A stretch of DNA of 64,000 nt from Phymorhynchus buccinoides (GCA_017654935.2 CM065690.1:13590367-13654366), one strand, 5' to 3'. Counted from the stretch's first letter, positions 11,396 to 23,632 are shown. Translations and numbers: made by a program. Notes: generated from the letters alone by a model not told the origin.

Positions 11396-11435
11396 ATTCC
11401 ACACACACACACATGAAAACACTCCGTTCTAGTCA

Positions 11436-11611
11436 CCAGGCATGGTAGTGGGGGCAAAGTGGTTTTCAAGGAAAATGGCCGGGGGTCCATCCGAATAAAA
11501 TTCAATAAATTCAATGAATGATTTCCACTTTTTCATGCCATTTTCATGCATTTTTTAAAAAAACTGTTTTTTCGGATTTTCCGCGAATCGCGGAGGTCTA
11601 CCATACCTGAG
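11436..11611. mobile_element. MITE with TIR caggcatggtag (right arm, second copy)
   Basis: Mirror of 7894-8065. Confidence 0.8.
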
Positions 11612-11838
11612 GAAAGTCACACAGGTATCTTTTATACATCTGTATCGCTAAAAATTCGGGACTTTCCTGGAGTTGCACTGCCTCCAGGCACATTGCCTCC
11701 AGTATCGTTCCCACCATCTTTATATTTACTAATGTCCCATATGTGTCTGTTCAAGACCGGAGGACGTTAAACAGATTTTCATTCATAGTCACACAGTGAT
11801 ACTGAACACTGAGTATGCCAAACACACTAAGGACTGAC

Positions 11839-12006
11839 CAGGGTCCAGACACTGAGGGGGGTGGGCCTTCCCCTGCTGGCTCAGGGCGTTGCAGTGGTGG
11901 TTGATGCGGCGCTGCATGGTCACCAGCTCCCCGCGGTTCAGCTGCAGCTGCACGTAGAACTGCGCCGGGGTGCGGATGTGCGTCACGTTGATCTTCTCCG
12001 AGGAAC
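11839..12006 (-). CDS. Tudor gene exon 19 (right palindrome arm): start of Tudor unit 4
   Basis: 168 nt: SSEKINVTHIRTPAQFYVQL, QLNRGELVTMQRRINHHCNA, LSQQGKAHPPQCLDP. INVTHIRTPAQFYVQL is the classic opening strand of an extended Tudor unit, followed by the helix that precedes the core. Acceptor ctggcag, donor GTCAGTCC. Identical to 7503-7670. Confidence 0.9.
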
Positions 12007-12117
12007 CTGCCAGTGGACGCCAGTGACGAGACTCTTTTTCACGCAAACAATCGTTAACAATCAATGCTCTGTCTAAGGTGCACTAATAGTAACCAGCTGA
12101 AACATTATGAACTGAGC

Positions 12118-12722
12118 AGCAAAGACAATTTCCATATTTTTCGGATCATTAGGCGCTGATGTGTATAAGGCGAATAAGGCAATTTAAAAGAAAAAATCTG
12201 AAAAAATTAAAGCAAAAGGCGCCCTCGTTTATAAGGCGATACACCTCGCAAAAGAAAGTCAAACTTTGAAGCCTGTACGCACCCTGTAAACGGCTTACCG
12301 ACCGCCATTACTGCTGTCATAAACGAGAGTTGGCTCCCCTTTCAAATAATCGAACTTCCGTCTGTGCTGCTTCCTGTTGATGTGTTTTGACAGTTTGGAC
12401 AGTTCTTCGCGAAAACTGACAGAATTATGGCATTTTAAGCTCTACAATGATGCTTTTTAATCCAATGAAGGGTTATGGCATCTGTTTTGACGGTATCTCG
12501 GACGATAATAGGGATTTTGAAGCATTTTAACGTGAGTATTCGTCGTATTGGCGACTCGTTGCCACTTTCGATGTCTGACTCACAGTAGACTGAACTGAGC
12601 ACGGCAATCATTGTCTCTCTTCTCATGATTTTGTTCACAAATATGGGCGCCCTCGTTTATTAGGCGCATAGGTCGAAATTGGAGAAAACAATATTGCCTT
12701 ATAACCCGAAAATTACGGTATA
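12118..12722. mobile_element. TIR element ccgtaattttcgggttataa (right arm)
   Basis: Mirror of 6789-7380 with scattered differences. Confidence 0.75.
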
Positions 12723-13427
12723 CCAAAATTTCTAAGCGGAAGGCAGTAAACACCAATAGTGGAATATGACGTAGCAAAAGTTTTATGGATTCAAGTCCAT
12801 AAAGCTAAAAAAATAAATACACAAGCTTGAATGAATATGAAATAATTTAATTGCATTTGTTAATCCAAAAAAATGTTCTAGATGCTTTCAAGACTCACAA
12901 CAGTCTTAAGCCCAATTCTCTCCAACCATCAAAAAAAGTGTTAAAAACAAAAACAAACAAATAAGTTACAGCCGAAATGTGGCACATAAAGGCACAAACA
13001 AAATAGCAGATCACCAGTAAAGAAAGAATAAAGGCAGAAACAACTAAAGCGCTAGACAAAGAGCGTCCGGTATCCCAACAAGGGAGACAAACAAAAAGAA
13101 AAACACCCCCATCTAGGAAAAAAACTACAAAGATACAAACTCTAGAATACAGTCCCTTACCCCACACGATTTCAATCAAACATCTCTGTTGTATTATTAA
13201 TTTCTTCTCAGGCCTTGAGCCTTTTCTTCCGGCAAAAGTGGTCTAGAACCTCCCCGGTTCCGTGGCATGCAAAATAATCAAAGTGCTGATTGTGGCCATG
13301 CACAGTCAAGAAGAGAAGATGAGGGGCTACGAGAACGAATACACTTGAAAAAACATCAAACAACGACACGCAGCACAAATTGACAAGACACAAAAACGCA
13401 CCAAAATAATCAACAACCACACAAACA

Positions 13428-14110
13428 CACTGACCAGCCACCAGATGTCGTCCAGGTTTGTCGTTCAGGAACTGGGCCAGGTCAGACAGACAGACAGACA
13501 GACACACTGACCAGCCACCAGACGTCGTTCAGGTTTGTCGTTCAGGGACTGGGCCGGGTCAGACAGACAGACAGACAGACACACACACAGAGACAGACAG
13601 ACAGACACACTGACCAGCCACCAGACGTCCTCCAGGTTTGTCATTCAGGGCCTGGGCCGGATCAGACAGACAGACACACTGACCAGCCACCAGATGACTC
13701 TGGGACTGGGCCCGGGTCAGACAGACAGACAGATAGACAGACACACTGACCACCCACCAGATGACTCAGGGCCTGGGCCGGGTCAGACAGACAGACAGAC
13801 ACCCTGACCAGCCACCAGATGACTCAGGGCCTGGGCCGGGTCAGACAGACAGACAGACACACACACTGACCAGCCACCAGATGACTCAGGGCCTGGGCCG
13901 GGTCAGACAGACAGACAGACTGACAGACACAAACTGACCCAGCCACCATATGACTCAGTGGCCTGGGCCGGGTCAGACAGACAGACAGACAGACACTGAC
14001 CAGCCACCATATGACTCAGGGCCTGGGCCGGGTCAGACAGACAGACAGCTCTGACAGACACACTGACAGACAGACACACTGACCAGCCACCAGATGACTC
14101 AGGGCCTGGG
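13428..14110. repeat. Tandem array seeded on exon 18 3' end and donor (right arm)
   Basis: Mirror of 5350-6065, also about ten units but with different unit variants and spacing, so the array has changed independently in the two arms. Confidence 0.85.
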
Positions 14111-14182
14111 CCGGGTCAGACACCTCCGATGTCACACTCTCTGTCATGCTCCCTGATACGCTCTCCGAATCATCTTTATCCC
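14084..14182 (-). CDS. Tudor gene exon 18 (right palindrome arm)
   Basis: 99 nt: GDKDDSESVSGSMTESVTSE then VSDPAQALSHLVAG, in phase between exons 17 and 19. Acidic/Ser-rich linker. The last 40 bases and the GTCAGT donor are the seed of the donor array at 13428-14110. The first donor (after 14084) is taken here because the reading frame meets a stop soon after it. Donor choice is not certain. Confidence 0.7.
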
Positions 14183-14329
14183 CTGAAGAAAAACAAACAA
14201 AAAACAAATCCGAGTCAACCATCACATCCACTATTATTGACCAATTACAACATTGTTAAAAGATCAATGAAAGCAATCAACTTTCAATCAAAATCACATG
14301 TGTTCAGAAGTCAACAAGAGACACTATAT

Positions 14330-14755
14330 CTTCGGTGAAATTCAAAAACCTTGTATCTCAATTTTGGTAGTTTTGAGAAAAATGAAAAGAAAAAAAACTG
14401 TTTTAAAAATTAACTGCGTTGACCACAATTGATTAACTATGATGAATATGTTGTTCAAGACAATGCGAGTTTAGTCCTGCATTTTGTTAAAAACTGCTTA
14501 ATATATAAAAATTTTTTTTAGACTTGGAAAAGAACCGGAAGATACGAGGTTTTTGTCGTTAAGTAGATCTGAATTTGGGACTTATGAGTTTTTCTTCTAT
14601 TTACACAACCTCATTTACCCCAGATAGAAAGTCGTTAGAGATACGAGCTTTTGGTGGAAGGTGGCGGGAAAAATTAGAAAGCTGACTATGTATCTAACCC
14701 CCGAAAAAAATCGAGATACGAGGTTTTTGATTTTCCCAAAAAAGACGATATACTA
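14330..14755. mobile_element. MITE with TIR atatcgtcgg / ccgacgatat (right arm)
   Basis: Mirror of 4737-5155 with several substitutions that blur both terminal repeats. Confidence 0.7.
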
Positions 14756-15922
14756 ACAATAAGAAGACTAGTGTGCCATGTTTACAGGTACAGTCTCACT
14801 ACAAAAAAACTCTTCTTTTTTTTTAGCTCGGAAACAAATAGAACAAATCAAGAAAATCAAATCGCTAAATATTTTCTAAGCTACTAAGCATGCAAAGTGA
14901 ATCAACCAAGTCCATGAAAAACTGCACAAGTGCCAGTATCCCAGACTGCCTGCCCGGTGAAGATCTCTCACTTGTGGTGCCTCGGTGCATCCCTAATGTG
15001 AGAGTGAACTCCGTAGTCGCATCTCAACGCCAAGTTAATGTGGATGTGTTCATTAGGGACAGGATGGCATGACCAAAGATATTCTAAAAGGGTAAGATGG
15101 ATTACTTAAAAGCTCGGCGAACCGGGCTGATAGAGTTATCGTTAGTGCGGACAGTACACTATTCACAGTGGAGGCTATCCAAAAACTCGGACTGGAACTT
15201 GAACGGAGAATTCAACTGGCCTATCAATGTGTAAAATGTGTCATGTTTCAAAGGGACATAACCAGTGTTTCTGTCCTCACTACTCATAATAGGGAAAAGA
15301 GACCGGATGTTTATCTTCCCCTGTACAGTCTTTGGCATGACCTAGTGATGGCCAACGCGGCACGGGTGCGCACAAACGGCGCAAAAAAATCCCTCACCTT
15401 CTGGAAGCTATACGCTTGTAACTTCCTCTAATCTGTCAAACTCTCTTTGACTCTGCCTTTTCCCCTTGGCTTGCTGTTATCTACTATCTTTCTGCTTTTC
15501 CGGTCCTTTCTCCTGCCTTTTTTTTTCAAGAAACAGTTTTAAAAAGATTTCCTCCAGCCTTATTCGTACATGCTGGGCTGTAACTACTTTCTTAGGCGCA
15601 TAACGACAGCACGACGCATCTGCAGCTCATAATTGACAGAAAACTGTCTGAACGATCGAAGAAGAAGAAGAAGACCCGGGAATTGAGAGACACTTTCAAC
15701 AGAGTCAACAATCAATATTTCTATGAAAGAAAAAGAAAAAGCAAACAAAAAGAAACTACAAAAACAACAACAATTAGCTCTGCATCCTGGTCGGAAAACT
15801 TTTAGCTCCCCACACATTATTTATTTCCCTCTCTTTCTTTTTCTGTCTCATTCTCATCTTTCCTATCATTGTATTTTTGGTTGTTGTTGCTAGGTTTATT
15901 TCTTATGCTTATTTACTTAGAT

Positions 15923-16284
15923 ATGTGGTGTAGAGTGGCACAGTGGTATCGCGTTCGCTTCGTGTCAAGTAAACCCGAGTTCGAACCTGGGTACCGGGGA
16001 TCTCATTTTCATTCTGCACTAGGCCTTAACGGTCTGAACGTGGAGTCTTTCGGATGAGACGATAGACTTATCACAGTGTTAAACCCAGTGGCAACGAAAA
16101 AGTTGTCATTTGGTAAAAATGTACCCCCCCCCCCCCTCTCTCCCTCATCAGTGACAAAAATCGCATGCCAAAAAAAAAAAAATAATAATAAAAAAAATTA
16201 GGTGGCTGCGCCTCTGGCTGCGACGCGCTCTCCGGGTGGAGAGCAACCCGAATTTCACAGAGACGCCTCTGTGACTATAAAGTA
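15923..16284 (+). mobile_element. tRNA-derived SINE, full length (right arm)
   Basis: Mirror copy of 3206-3562 with the same head, poly-C tract and tail; the simple A-rich stretch near 16170 differs between the arms. Confidence 0.85.
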
Positions 16285-16342
16285 CCTAATACTAATACAA
16301 GATAGTACATGTTTGATTATAAATAATTGATGATACAGAGTT

Positions 16343-16543
16343 TCAGGCATGGTAGTGGGGGCAAAGTGGTTTTCAAGGAAAATGGCCGGGGGTCCCAGGG
16401 GGCCGAAGAAAATTCAATAAAATTCAATAAATGAGAGTGAAATTTTCACTTTTTCATGCCATTTCAATGCATTTTTTAATAATTTTGTTTCAAACTGTTT
16501 CGCGGATTTTCGGCGATTCGCGGAGGTCTACCATGCCTGTACA
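16343..16543. mobile_element. MITE with TIR caggcatggtag (right arm, first copy)
   Basis: Mirror of 2955-3153; both terminal repeats are intact. Confidence 0.8.
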
Positions 16544-16645
16544 TTTGATTTATTTTCATTCTTTTATGTTTTATTTGTTTGTTCTTTACATGCTATTATG
16601 TCTTCAACAACAAAAAAGAATCAATAAAAATTTAAAAAACACTAC

Positions 16646-16770
16646 CTTCTACGATAACCGATGCGGAGTCGGCCATTGATTCGGTGTCGTTGGAGGGCAA
16701 GGTCACGGCGCGCAGTTCGTGGGCAGGGGGCGCGGGGTCGTCAGGCCTGGGGTGTCTCAGCGGGAACAGT
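16646..16770 (-). CDS. Tudor gene exon 17 (right palindrome arm)
   Basis: 125 nt: LFPLRHPRPDDPAPPAHELR, AVTLPSNDTESMADSASVIV, EG. Pro-rich then Ser/Asp-rich linker. It carries two base differences from the left-arm copy near its 3' end: a synonymous TCC/TCT (Ser) and GTT/ATT (Val here, Ile in the left arm). Acceptor gttcag, donor GTAGTG. Confidence 0.8.
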
Positions 16771-17488
16771 CTGAACACAAGCCGCGCATGGGTGCAACTC
16801 CCCCAAATGAAAAAAAAATGAAAGGCAGGGGTCCAGGGACCCATGCCGACCCGTCCAACCCCCCCACCTCCCCCGGCAGGGTACAGGGGCAGAGCCCAAG
16901 TCGGACGATTCAGGGGGGCAAGTTAAGAGAGAGATATAATGAGGCAGACAGTTAACTCATTCAAGTTGTTCCGGCCCATAAAGTCTACATATAAAAAAAA
17001 GTCTGATCTACCACTTCCCTATGTCTAAACGTGAAGTAAAAACCTGTAATCTTCTTTCATTTCTCCTTTTGTTTATGTATGTTTTGGTTGTGTGCATGGC
17101 TGGGGTGATTTGTGAGTTTTTGGAATAATTCAAAATCTTTGCATAAGCCTTGCAAAATTATTACATTGCCTTTGTAAACTTCCAAGATAGAACAACTAGA
17201 CTATGTTCAAAACGCCCCAAATCGCTTGTGGTCCCAAAAAAATTTGGGAGGGGGGAAGGAAAAAAAACCTGAAGCTCAGTTTCTGGTAAAATAAAAAATA
17301 CTGAAATCAGTGTAAAAAAATGAAAGAGTAGCACCCGTGCTCGAAGCGATAGGAAACATTTCTTTTTGTCATTCAGTCATAGTCATAGCATGTTGCAGTA
17401 TCTTGCTTCAGCTACAGCTTATTTGGAGACAGAACATCGAAATATATCATCTCAAGCGAAAGAGTTTTCTAAATTCAGGACATCGATA

Positions 17489-18050
17489 TACAGTGGAATC
17501 TGTTTAATTGGCCATCAGATAATCGGCCAAAGCCGCTTAATCGGCCAATTTCCTCTGGAACGGATTTATTTCTTCTTAAGCATGTGTTATTTTGTTCGTT
17601 TTTACGGCCAAAGCTGAAATCTTCAATTTCGCTTTATTGGCCACTTTTTCTCTCTAATTTTTCCTCTTTACCCCTTTTTGAGAGGGAGAACAACAGACTC
17701 AGACAAACTGACAACACGCTTTTGACGTTTACATGGTTGAGTGTGAAGTTGGAAGGTGAGCTGTTGTCAATTGAAAGACCCTGCATGGCGTTAAAATCAC
17801 TCAAGAAAACAAAATCATTGTCTTTTGTACTCGTGCTTCTGTCAAGTTGTAGGATTAATAAACACACACACACATCACAAAAAGGGAAAGAATTTGAATT
17901 TGAACTGCAACATTTAATTTTGACGTCATTGCTTTTGACTTGCATAATTGCGTCATACAGTATCTCGATGTTCGTTTTATCGGCCGATTCGCTTTATCGG
18001 CCATATTTTTCCTGGTCCCAAAAGTGGCCGATTAAGCGGATTCCACTGTA
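17489..18050. mobile_element. Pogo/Tigger-type MITE (right arm)
   Basis: Mirror of 1442-1994, slightly longer because of an extra segment of about 14 bp next to the CA microsatellite. Confidence 0.8.
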
Positions 18051-18109
18051 TATATCACTTGCTGTAATTCAGTATTAGCTTTCTAGAAACAGAGCATTCA
18101 AAAAATTAT

Positions 18110-18300
18110 CTTGCTAGTACAGACAGACCTCTATTTAAGACTTCCAAAAAGTCAGGAAAAATCTATCTTAAATTGGAAGGGGTCTTATAACGGAGGTCAT
18201 TTTCATAGGAAGAGTTCAGCATCCGTTCCAAAAACAAATCGGTCTTAAATTAGATGATGTCTTTAAACAGGAGGGTCTTATATAATAGAGATACAGCTTT
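18110..18300. mobile_element. Pogo-like fragment (right arm)
   Basis: Starts tacagacagacctctattt and contains ggtcttataacggagg; related to the element at 29728-30276. Confidence 0.55.
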
Positions 18301-18632
18301 CTGAAGACAAAACGACAAACCATTTCTTGCAATAATTCAGTTAGATCTTTCTAAAGACAAAATAACAACAACAAAACTTTTGCCATTATTCAGTGAAAGC
18401 CTTCAGAAGACAACACAACAAACATCTAAACATATCTTCTTGTACTTCAATGATAGCAACCTGAAGACAAAATGAGTTTGCGTTGTGGGAAAATTCTGAA
18501 GATCAATCGAGACATTTCGATTTGACAGCTCTAATGGCTTGTTCATTTTCATGCACAATGCATTCCACTCCAACTGCAACGCAATCATGAATACAGCGTG
18601 TCTGTTTGCGAGTGAAAACAGTCTGTACTTAC

Positions 18633-18704
18633 TGAGCGGCGTTTGGAGCCACAATCTCTCCGTAAGTTCCGATAAGGTCTTTCAAATTGGTGTCAGAGTG
18701 AAAT
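18633..18704 (-). CDS. Tudor gene exon 16 (right palindrome arm)
   Basis: 72 nt: FHSDTNLKDLIGTYGEIVAP then NAAQ, with one base in and two bases out. Acceptor ttgtgcag, donor GTAAGTAC (the strongest donor in the gene). Identical by eye to the plus-strand copy at 776-847. Confidence 0.8.
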
Positions 18705-19311
18705 CTGCACAACAAGCACAATGGTCTTAGACATGTTTTGTTAAAGGCACTAAACAGTAGAACACACATACACATTCATATAACCATGGATGCAACTGGA
18801 GAAAATCCAAAAACAGGCAAGGCAGGGGTACAGGGGCCACCCAGGCCCCTGGCAGGGTACAGGGGTGGGGTAACGCCCCCCTGAAGCTGAAGAAAAAGCA
18901 AAATCTTACTCAATTTGAAGCTTATTGAATTTATTATGATTTAAAGTTGCCTCCCCGGAAGTGACATAGCGAGTGGGATCCACGGCAGCTTAGTGGTATT
19001 GGCTGTGTAGACCAGGGGAAGTAATCTAGTCTTGTTAAGACTATAACTTTTTGGTCTTTGGTAAATTGGCATTTGCTCCAAATTGGAAGGAATAACTCAT
19101 TCGTAGTGAAACGGTAACATGATAGAATAGATTCCAGGCTTGTAAAGTGAGAATTCAACACTTCTTTCCCCTTGTACTTTGAACCAATTTTTTTTTTTTT
19201 TGGTCAAACATTTCAAAACCAGGCGCTGCCTTGTATCTTAGGCAAGGTCACATCCATGTGATGCACAATGCACAGTGTCATATACACAAAAGCATAGTCT
19301 TTCAAGTTACA

Positions 19312-20046
19312 TACAGTGGAGTCCAACTATAACGAACTCGCTTTTAACGAAATTTCGAGATTAACGAACTGACTTCAATTTCCCGGCAAATGCCCTTCTA
19401 TTTGTCACTTGCAAAGCCATGGACATAACGAACAAAGAATCCTTTTGAAATAACGAACATCCGCTTTTTTACGAACACATGTTCTACGCCCCAGGATAAT
19501 TTTATTTACTTGGAAAAATAGCCTATAACGAACTCAGCCTGTGCGATGCGCTGCAAAAACCTAGGCCTTCAAACTCCAAGCTAGAACGTGTTGTCAAGAG
19601 GAAGGAAGTTGGAAAATATGAACTGCGCATGCGTGAACTCATTTAGATTCACACTGGGTCTTCTGCTAGGCCTAGGCTTCCTACAGATCATTCGGTTTCT
19701 CAAGGTCGCTTTACAATTCGCGCTCAAAATAAAGATCGAAAAGTTCGTGAAAGCCTATATCAAACTAAATTTGTGTGATGTGTTGTCACTTAATGGACAA
19801 ACTTGTTGAAAAGTGTGCCAAAACAGATCAGCGTCAGACAACACTGCTGAACTTCTTCAAGCCTTGTACATCCCGTGATTAAGACAGACGATCCAAACTG
19901 GTCAAGTTTATGTTTTCGGTTATCATTGGTGAGTGTTTGAACTGTTTTTGTTTTCAACATACATTGTACATGTACATGCATAACGAAATCCTGATACAAC
20001 GAACTGAGTCTGTGTTCCCTTAAAATGCGTTTTACCCGGACTCCAC
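19312..20046. mobile_element. Pogo-type element spanning the palindrome edge
   Basis: Starts TA-cagtggagtccaactat and ends near cccggactccactt. Interior rich in ataacgaac motifs. The right palindrome arm ends at 19461, inside this element; the left arm keeps only bases 1-163 of its mirror. Confidence 0.75.
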
Positions 20047-20250
20047 TTTGGTATTTGGTACTTTATAGTCACAGAGGCGTCTGTGAAATTCGGGTTGCTC
20101 CCACCTGGAGAGTGCGTCGCAGCCAGAGGCGCACTACCCATTTTTTTATTTTTTTTGCATGCGATTTTTGTGTGACTGATGAAGGAAGGAAGACCAAAAT
20201 TAATGACAGCTTTTTCGTTGCCACTGGGCTTAGCGTGTGCTATAAACATG
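20043..20250 (-). mobile_element. SINE 3' part
   Basis: Tail half of the same SINE family (ctttatagtcacagaggcg reversed to the cagtggcaacgaaaaa block); the tRNA head is missing. Confidence 0.8.
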
Positions 20251-20429
20251 CAACATCCACAAACATATAGACTAGTTAGGTACAGTTTTTTTAACCATGA
20301 AGAATGTCTGTAAATAGTGTAATACTATTGTTCAAATGCTCACTATAAAAAAAAAGTCAAAACTAAACAACACCACACACACACAATAATATGATTATAT
20401 TTCACAGGTGTGATTAAAATCCATTTAAC

Positions 20430-20740
20430 GTCCTCTGGTCTGAAACACACATATGGGACATTAGTAGATATAAAGATGGGTGGGAACGATCCTGGAGGCA
20501 ATGCCCGGAGGCAGTTGCAACACCAGTAAAGTCCCGAGTTTTTAACAATACAGGCATGGGGAATTGTCAGACAAAAATCTCTGAAAAGCCCCCCAATTGA
20601 AGTATTTAAGTAACAAAAACGAAGTATTTAGTAACAATTTCCAAAAAAAATTTGCTGACAATTCCCATGCCTGCAATATAGATAGGTGTAGCGTTAACCA
20701 TGCCTCGGTTAAACCTCATCGGCTATGGTACCGCCACATT
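20430..20740. mobile_element. Interspersed repeat (gggacattagtagatataaa family)
   Basis: cgtcctctggtctgaaacac, ggaggcaatgcccggaggca, then aaacctcatcggctatgg. Also at 7735-7893, 11612-11790, 42490-42690 and 49145-49280. It is split here by the MITE at 20549-20683. Confidence 0.6.
20549..20683. mobile_element. MITE with TIR caggcatggg / cccatgcctg
   Basis: acaggcatggggaattgtc and gacaattcccatgcctg are inverted; 135 bp. A larger relative is at 53344-53588. Confidence 0.8.
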
Positions 20741-20927
20741 AAATAATTATTTATATTTCACAGGCAGACTATTCTTTAATCCACATTTGCCAGTATTGCT
20801 CTGAACCGTGATTACTTATAAAATAATTAAACACAAATCTCACCCAACGCTTCAATCCCTTTGCTATTCAGAATATGAAACTGTGAAATCTTCCATGTAG
20901 TTGGAAAAATCATTTGTGTTTACAAGA

Positions 20928-21169
20928 TTAACCCTTTCACCGCCGACCATTTTTCAGGCAAAAAATACCATACTGGGTAGAGAAAAAAATAATCTGCAAT
21001 ATTGCAAATTTGTCTGTGACATATATATAACATTAGACCTATCCTTACCTCCCAAAATTAAGAAAATAGGGTCTTTGAATAACAGACCCTGATTTGATGC
21101 CTTTTAGTGACGTGGGTGTTAAAAACCCATTGTGGTGCAAAAATGCGACATTGGCGGCGAAAGGGTTAA
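20928..21169. mobile_element. piggyBac-type MITE (TTAA flanked)
   Basis: Ends TTAACCCTTTCACCGCC and GGCGGCGAAAGGGTTAA. TTAA target duplication plus CCCTTT terminal repeats is the piggyBac signature; no transposase is encoded. Confidence 0.85.
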
Positions 21170-21807
21170 TATTATGTCTTTATCCTTCCGTTTTGTCCCT
21201 GGTGATATAGAAAACATGCTCCTGCTTAAATAGATATTTTGGTACAGTGATATATTGAGTTGCCCCACTTAACTAATTTTTATTCCCTTTTCTTCAGTTT
21301 TTATTTATGAATTATTAGTTCTTAGAATCATTTTTCATGACCTTGATATCCATGTTTGATTATATTGTTCACTTTTCCCCCGAAAGTCAGTTGTATTGAT
21401 CATTATTTAGTTTATCTTCCCATCCATTGTAAAGTGTGACGCAGCCTGTTGCTAGTACTGTCTATAATTATGTGTTGAGTACTTTTATAAGCCTCGGTTT
21501 GTTGTACTCTTGTCTATAATATTTTGTTGCTGCAAAAGTGTGTTAATAAAACTTTTTTTTTTTTTTTAAATTATGAAACTGGCCAACATCATCTCTGTCC
21601 CAACAATATGCCCCACCTACATGGCCGAAAGGCCAATGAGGGCGTAAAACATTATTTCTTCTTCTGTCCCAACAACTTGGAGATACCCGTATATCCGGGT
21701 TTTTCTCTAACAATCTTTTGCTTTATTATAAGATCTACAATCATGGAAGCTACCATCAATTCAGGGAAAACTATTTCAAAGTAAACTAAGAAAGACCAGC
21801 CCTTTAC

Positions 21808-21949
21808 TGGATGGACTGGGCGGACTCGGCAGTGGGGGGTCTGTCGATGGTGACCACGCAGGGGAGGTCCTTGGCCTTGCGCAGTCGCTCCAAAATCAGG
21901 TCGGCGTCCAACAGGGTGTGGATGTTGCCTTCCATTGTGCGCGCTGCCT
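21808..21949 (-). CDS. Tudor gene exon 15: linker, across the scaffold gap from exon 14
   Basis: 142 nt. With the carried base it reads EAARTMEGNIHTLLDADLIL, ERLRKAKDLPCVVTIDRPPT, AESAQSIQ. The apparent TAA at 21804-21806 is part of the donor (CA/GTAAAG) and not a stop, because the CA joins the first base of exon 16 to give Gln in the same frame. Acceptor ctaccag. No Tudor core here; it is a mostly helical linker. It lies on the other side of the 500-N gap from exon 14, and the matching phase supports the scaffold order. Confidence 0.8.
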
Positions 21950-21967
21950 CTGGTAGGAACAAAAAAT

Positions 21968-22153
21968 AAAGTTGTCATTTGGTCAAAATTTACCACCACT
22001 ACCACCCCCTTTCCTTCCTCATCAATCACACAAAAATCGCACGCAAATGTATTTATTTTTTAAATCGGGTGGCGCGCCTCTGGCTACGACACGCTCTCCA
22101 GGTGGGAGCAACCCGAATTTCACAGACTATGCTTCTGTGACTATAAAGTACCT
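21968..22153 (+). mobile_element. SINE 3' part next to exon 15
   Basis: Tail half of the SINE, starting at the gttgtcatttggtc block only about 20 bp upstream (in transcript sense) of the exon 15 acceptor, in antisense to the gene. The poly-C tract here is short and interrupted. Confidence 0.8.
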
Positions 22154-22450
22154 AATCATACAATATAGAATTTAAAAGAGACCTGTTAGACTCAATAGGA
22201 CATTTGCCACGGAGTTCGAACAGATGATCAGACTACTAAATTGCCCGCATGTTTTCCCTGTGGTTGTGGTGACCCCTCTAATCCAACTCTCTCATTTCAA
22301 TTCAGTGAATTTCAAGGTCGCACTCACGTGACAAATGCCCTATTTGGAGAGAACGTTCTTGATATATTTTTCCTGACTTGCCTAAACAAACAAAAAAACC
22401 ATAGCATTCCAGGACTAAGACATCCAAAGTTATGACATCGTCAATGACAT

Positions 22451-22950
22451 NNNNNNNNNNNNNNNNNNNNNNNNNNNNNNNNNNNNNNNNNNNNNNNNNN
22501 NNNNNNNNNNNNNNNNNNNNNNNNNNNNNNNNNNNNNNNNNNNNNNNNNNNNNNNNNNNNNNNNNNNNNNNNNNNNNNNNNNNNNNNNNNNNNNNNNNNN
22601 NNNNNNNNNNNNNNNNNNNNNNNNNNNNNNNNNNNNNNNNNNNNNNNNNNNNNNNNNNNNNNNNNNNNNNNNNNNNNNNNNNNNNNNNNNNNNNNNNNNN
22701 NNNNNNNNNNNNNNNNNNNNNNNNNNNNNNNNNNNNNNNNNNNNNNNNNNNNNNNNNNNNNNNNNNNNNNNNNNNNNNNNNNNNNNNNNNNNNNNNNNNN
22801 NNNNNNNNNNNNNNNNNNNNNNNNNNNNNNNNNNNNNNNNNNNNNNNNNNNNNNNNNNNNNNNNNNNNNNNNNNNNNNNNNNNNNNNNNNNNNNNNNNNN
22901 NNNNNNNNNNNNNNNNNNNNNNNNNNNNNNNNNNNNNNNNNNNNNNNNNN
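22451..22950. other. Assembly gap (500 N)
   Basis: Exactly 500 N, the fixed size some scaffolding programs insert, so true size is unknown. Both flanks are repetitive: the left flank resembles 42250-42330 reversed, and the right flank is the interior of the TIR element also at 6789-7380. Everything from 1 to 22450, including the palindrome, belongs to one contig. Confidence 0.97.
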
Positions 22951-23432
22951 GAACAAAATCGTGAGAAGAGAGGCAACGATTGCCGTGTTCAGTACAGTCT
23001 ACTGTGAGTCAGACATCGAAAGTGGTCACGAGTTGCCGATAAACAAATACTCACATTAAAATGCTTCAAAATCCCTATTATCGTCCGAGATACCGTCCAA
23101 CAGATTCCATAACCCTTCATTGGATGTAAAAAGCATCGCTGTAGAGCTTAAAATGCCATTCTATCTTTTTGCGAAGAAAAGTCCAAACACAACAGGAACC
23201 AGCTCAAACTGAAGTTCGATTATTTGAAAGGGGAGCCAACTCTCGTTTATGACATCAGTATTGGAGGTCGGTAAGTGTTTACAGGACGCATACGGGCTTC
23301 AAAGTTGGACTTTCTTTTGTGAGCCTTATAAACGAGGGCGCCTTTTGCTTTAATTTTTTTCAGATTTTTCTTGAGCATTGCCCTATTCGCCTTATACACA
23401 GCAGCGCCTAATGATCCGAAAAAGACGGTAAT
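22951..23432. mobile_element. TIR element of the 6789-7380 family, cut by the N gap
   Basis: Begins abruptly at the gap with gaacaaaatcgtgagaagag and ends ccgaaaaagacggta; the left terminal repeat must lie in the gap. Confidence 0.75.
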
Positions 23433-23632
23433 CTCATCATCATAAACTTAACACAACATAGCAATGACGCATTACACAAAATCTAACAAAAAATGCCAAC
23501 ACATCAACTCTAACGCATGGAACGGAATAATGATATGTGACGGTGCATGGGAAAAAGAGACACAAGTCGCTCAGAACATTTTTGTGCAAAAGCCAAATAT
23601 AGTCAATAACCCCCAAATTCAACAATTTTATC

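Larger units (their letters stand above)
9785..19461 (-). repeat. Right arm of giant inverted repeat
   Basis: Mirror of 5-9739. It ends inside a transposon (19312-20046) that continues for about 580 bp past the arm end, so the arm boundary does not coincide with a transposon end. Introns differ from the left arm by substitutions, microsatellite length and small indels, for example about 14 bp near 17878 absent from the left arm near 1604. Confidence 0.95.

Noticed and set aside
21804..21806. Apparent stop codon ending the gene at exon 15
   Set aside because: The TAA overlaps a good GTAAAG donor, and the codon formed with exon 16 keeps the frame, so it is intronic.
22302..23007. Open frames across the gap
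   Set aside because: They are mostly N and carry no information.
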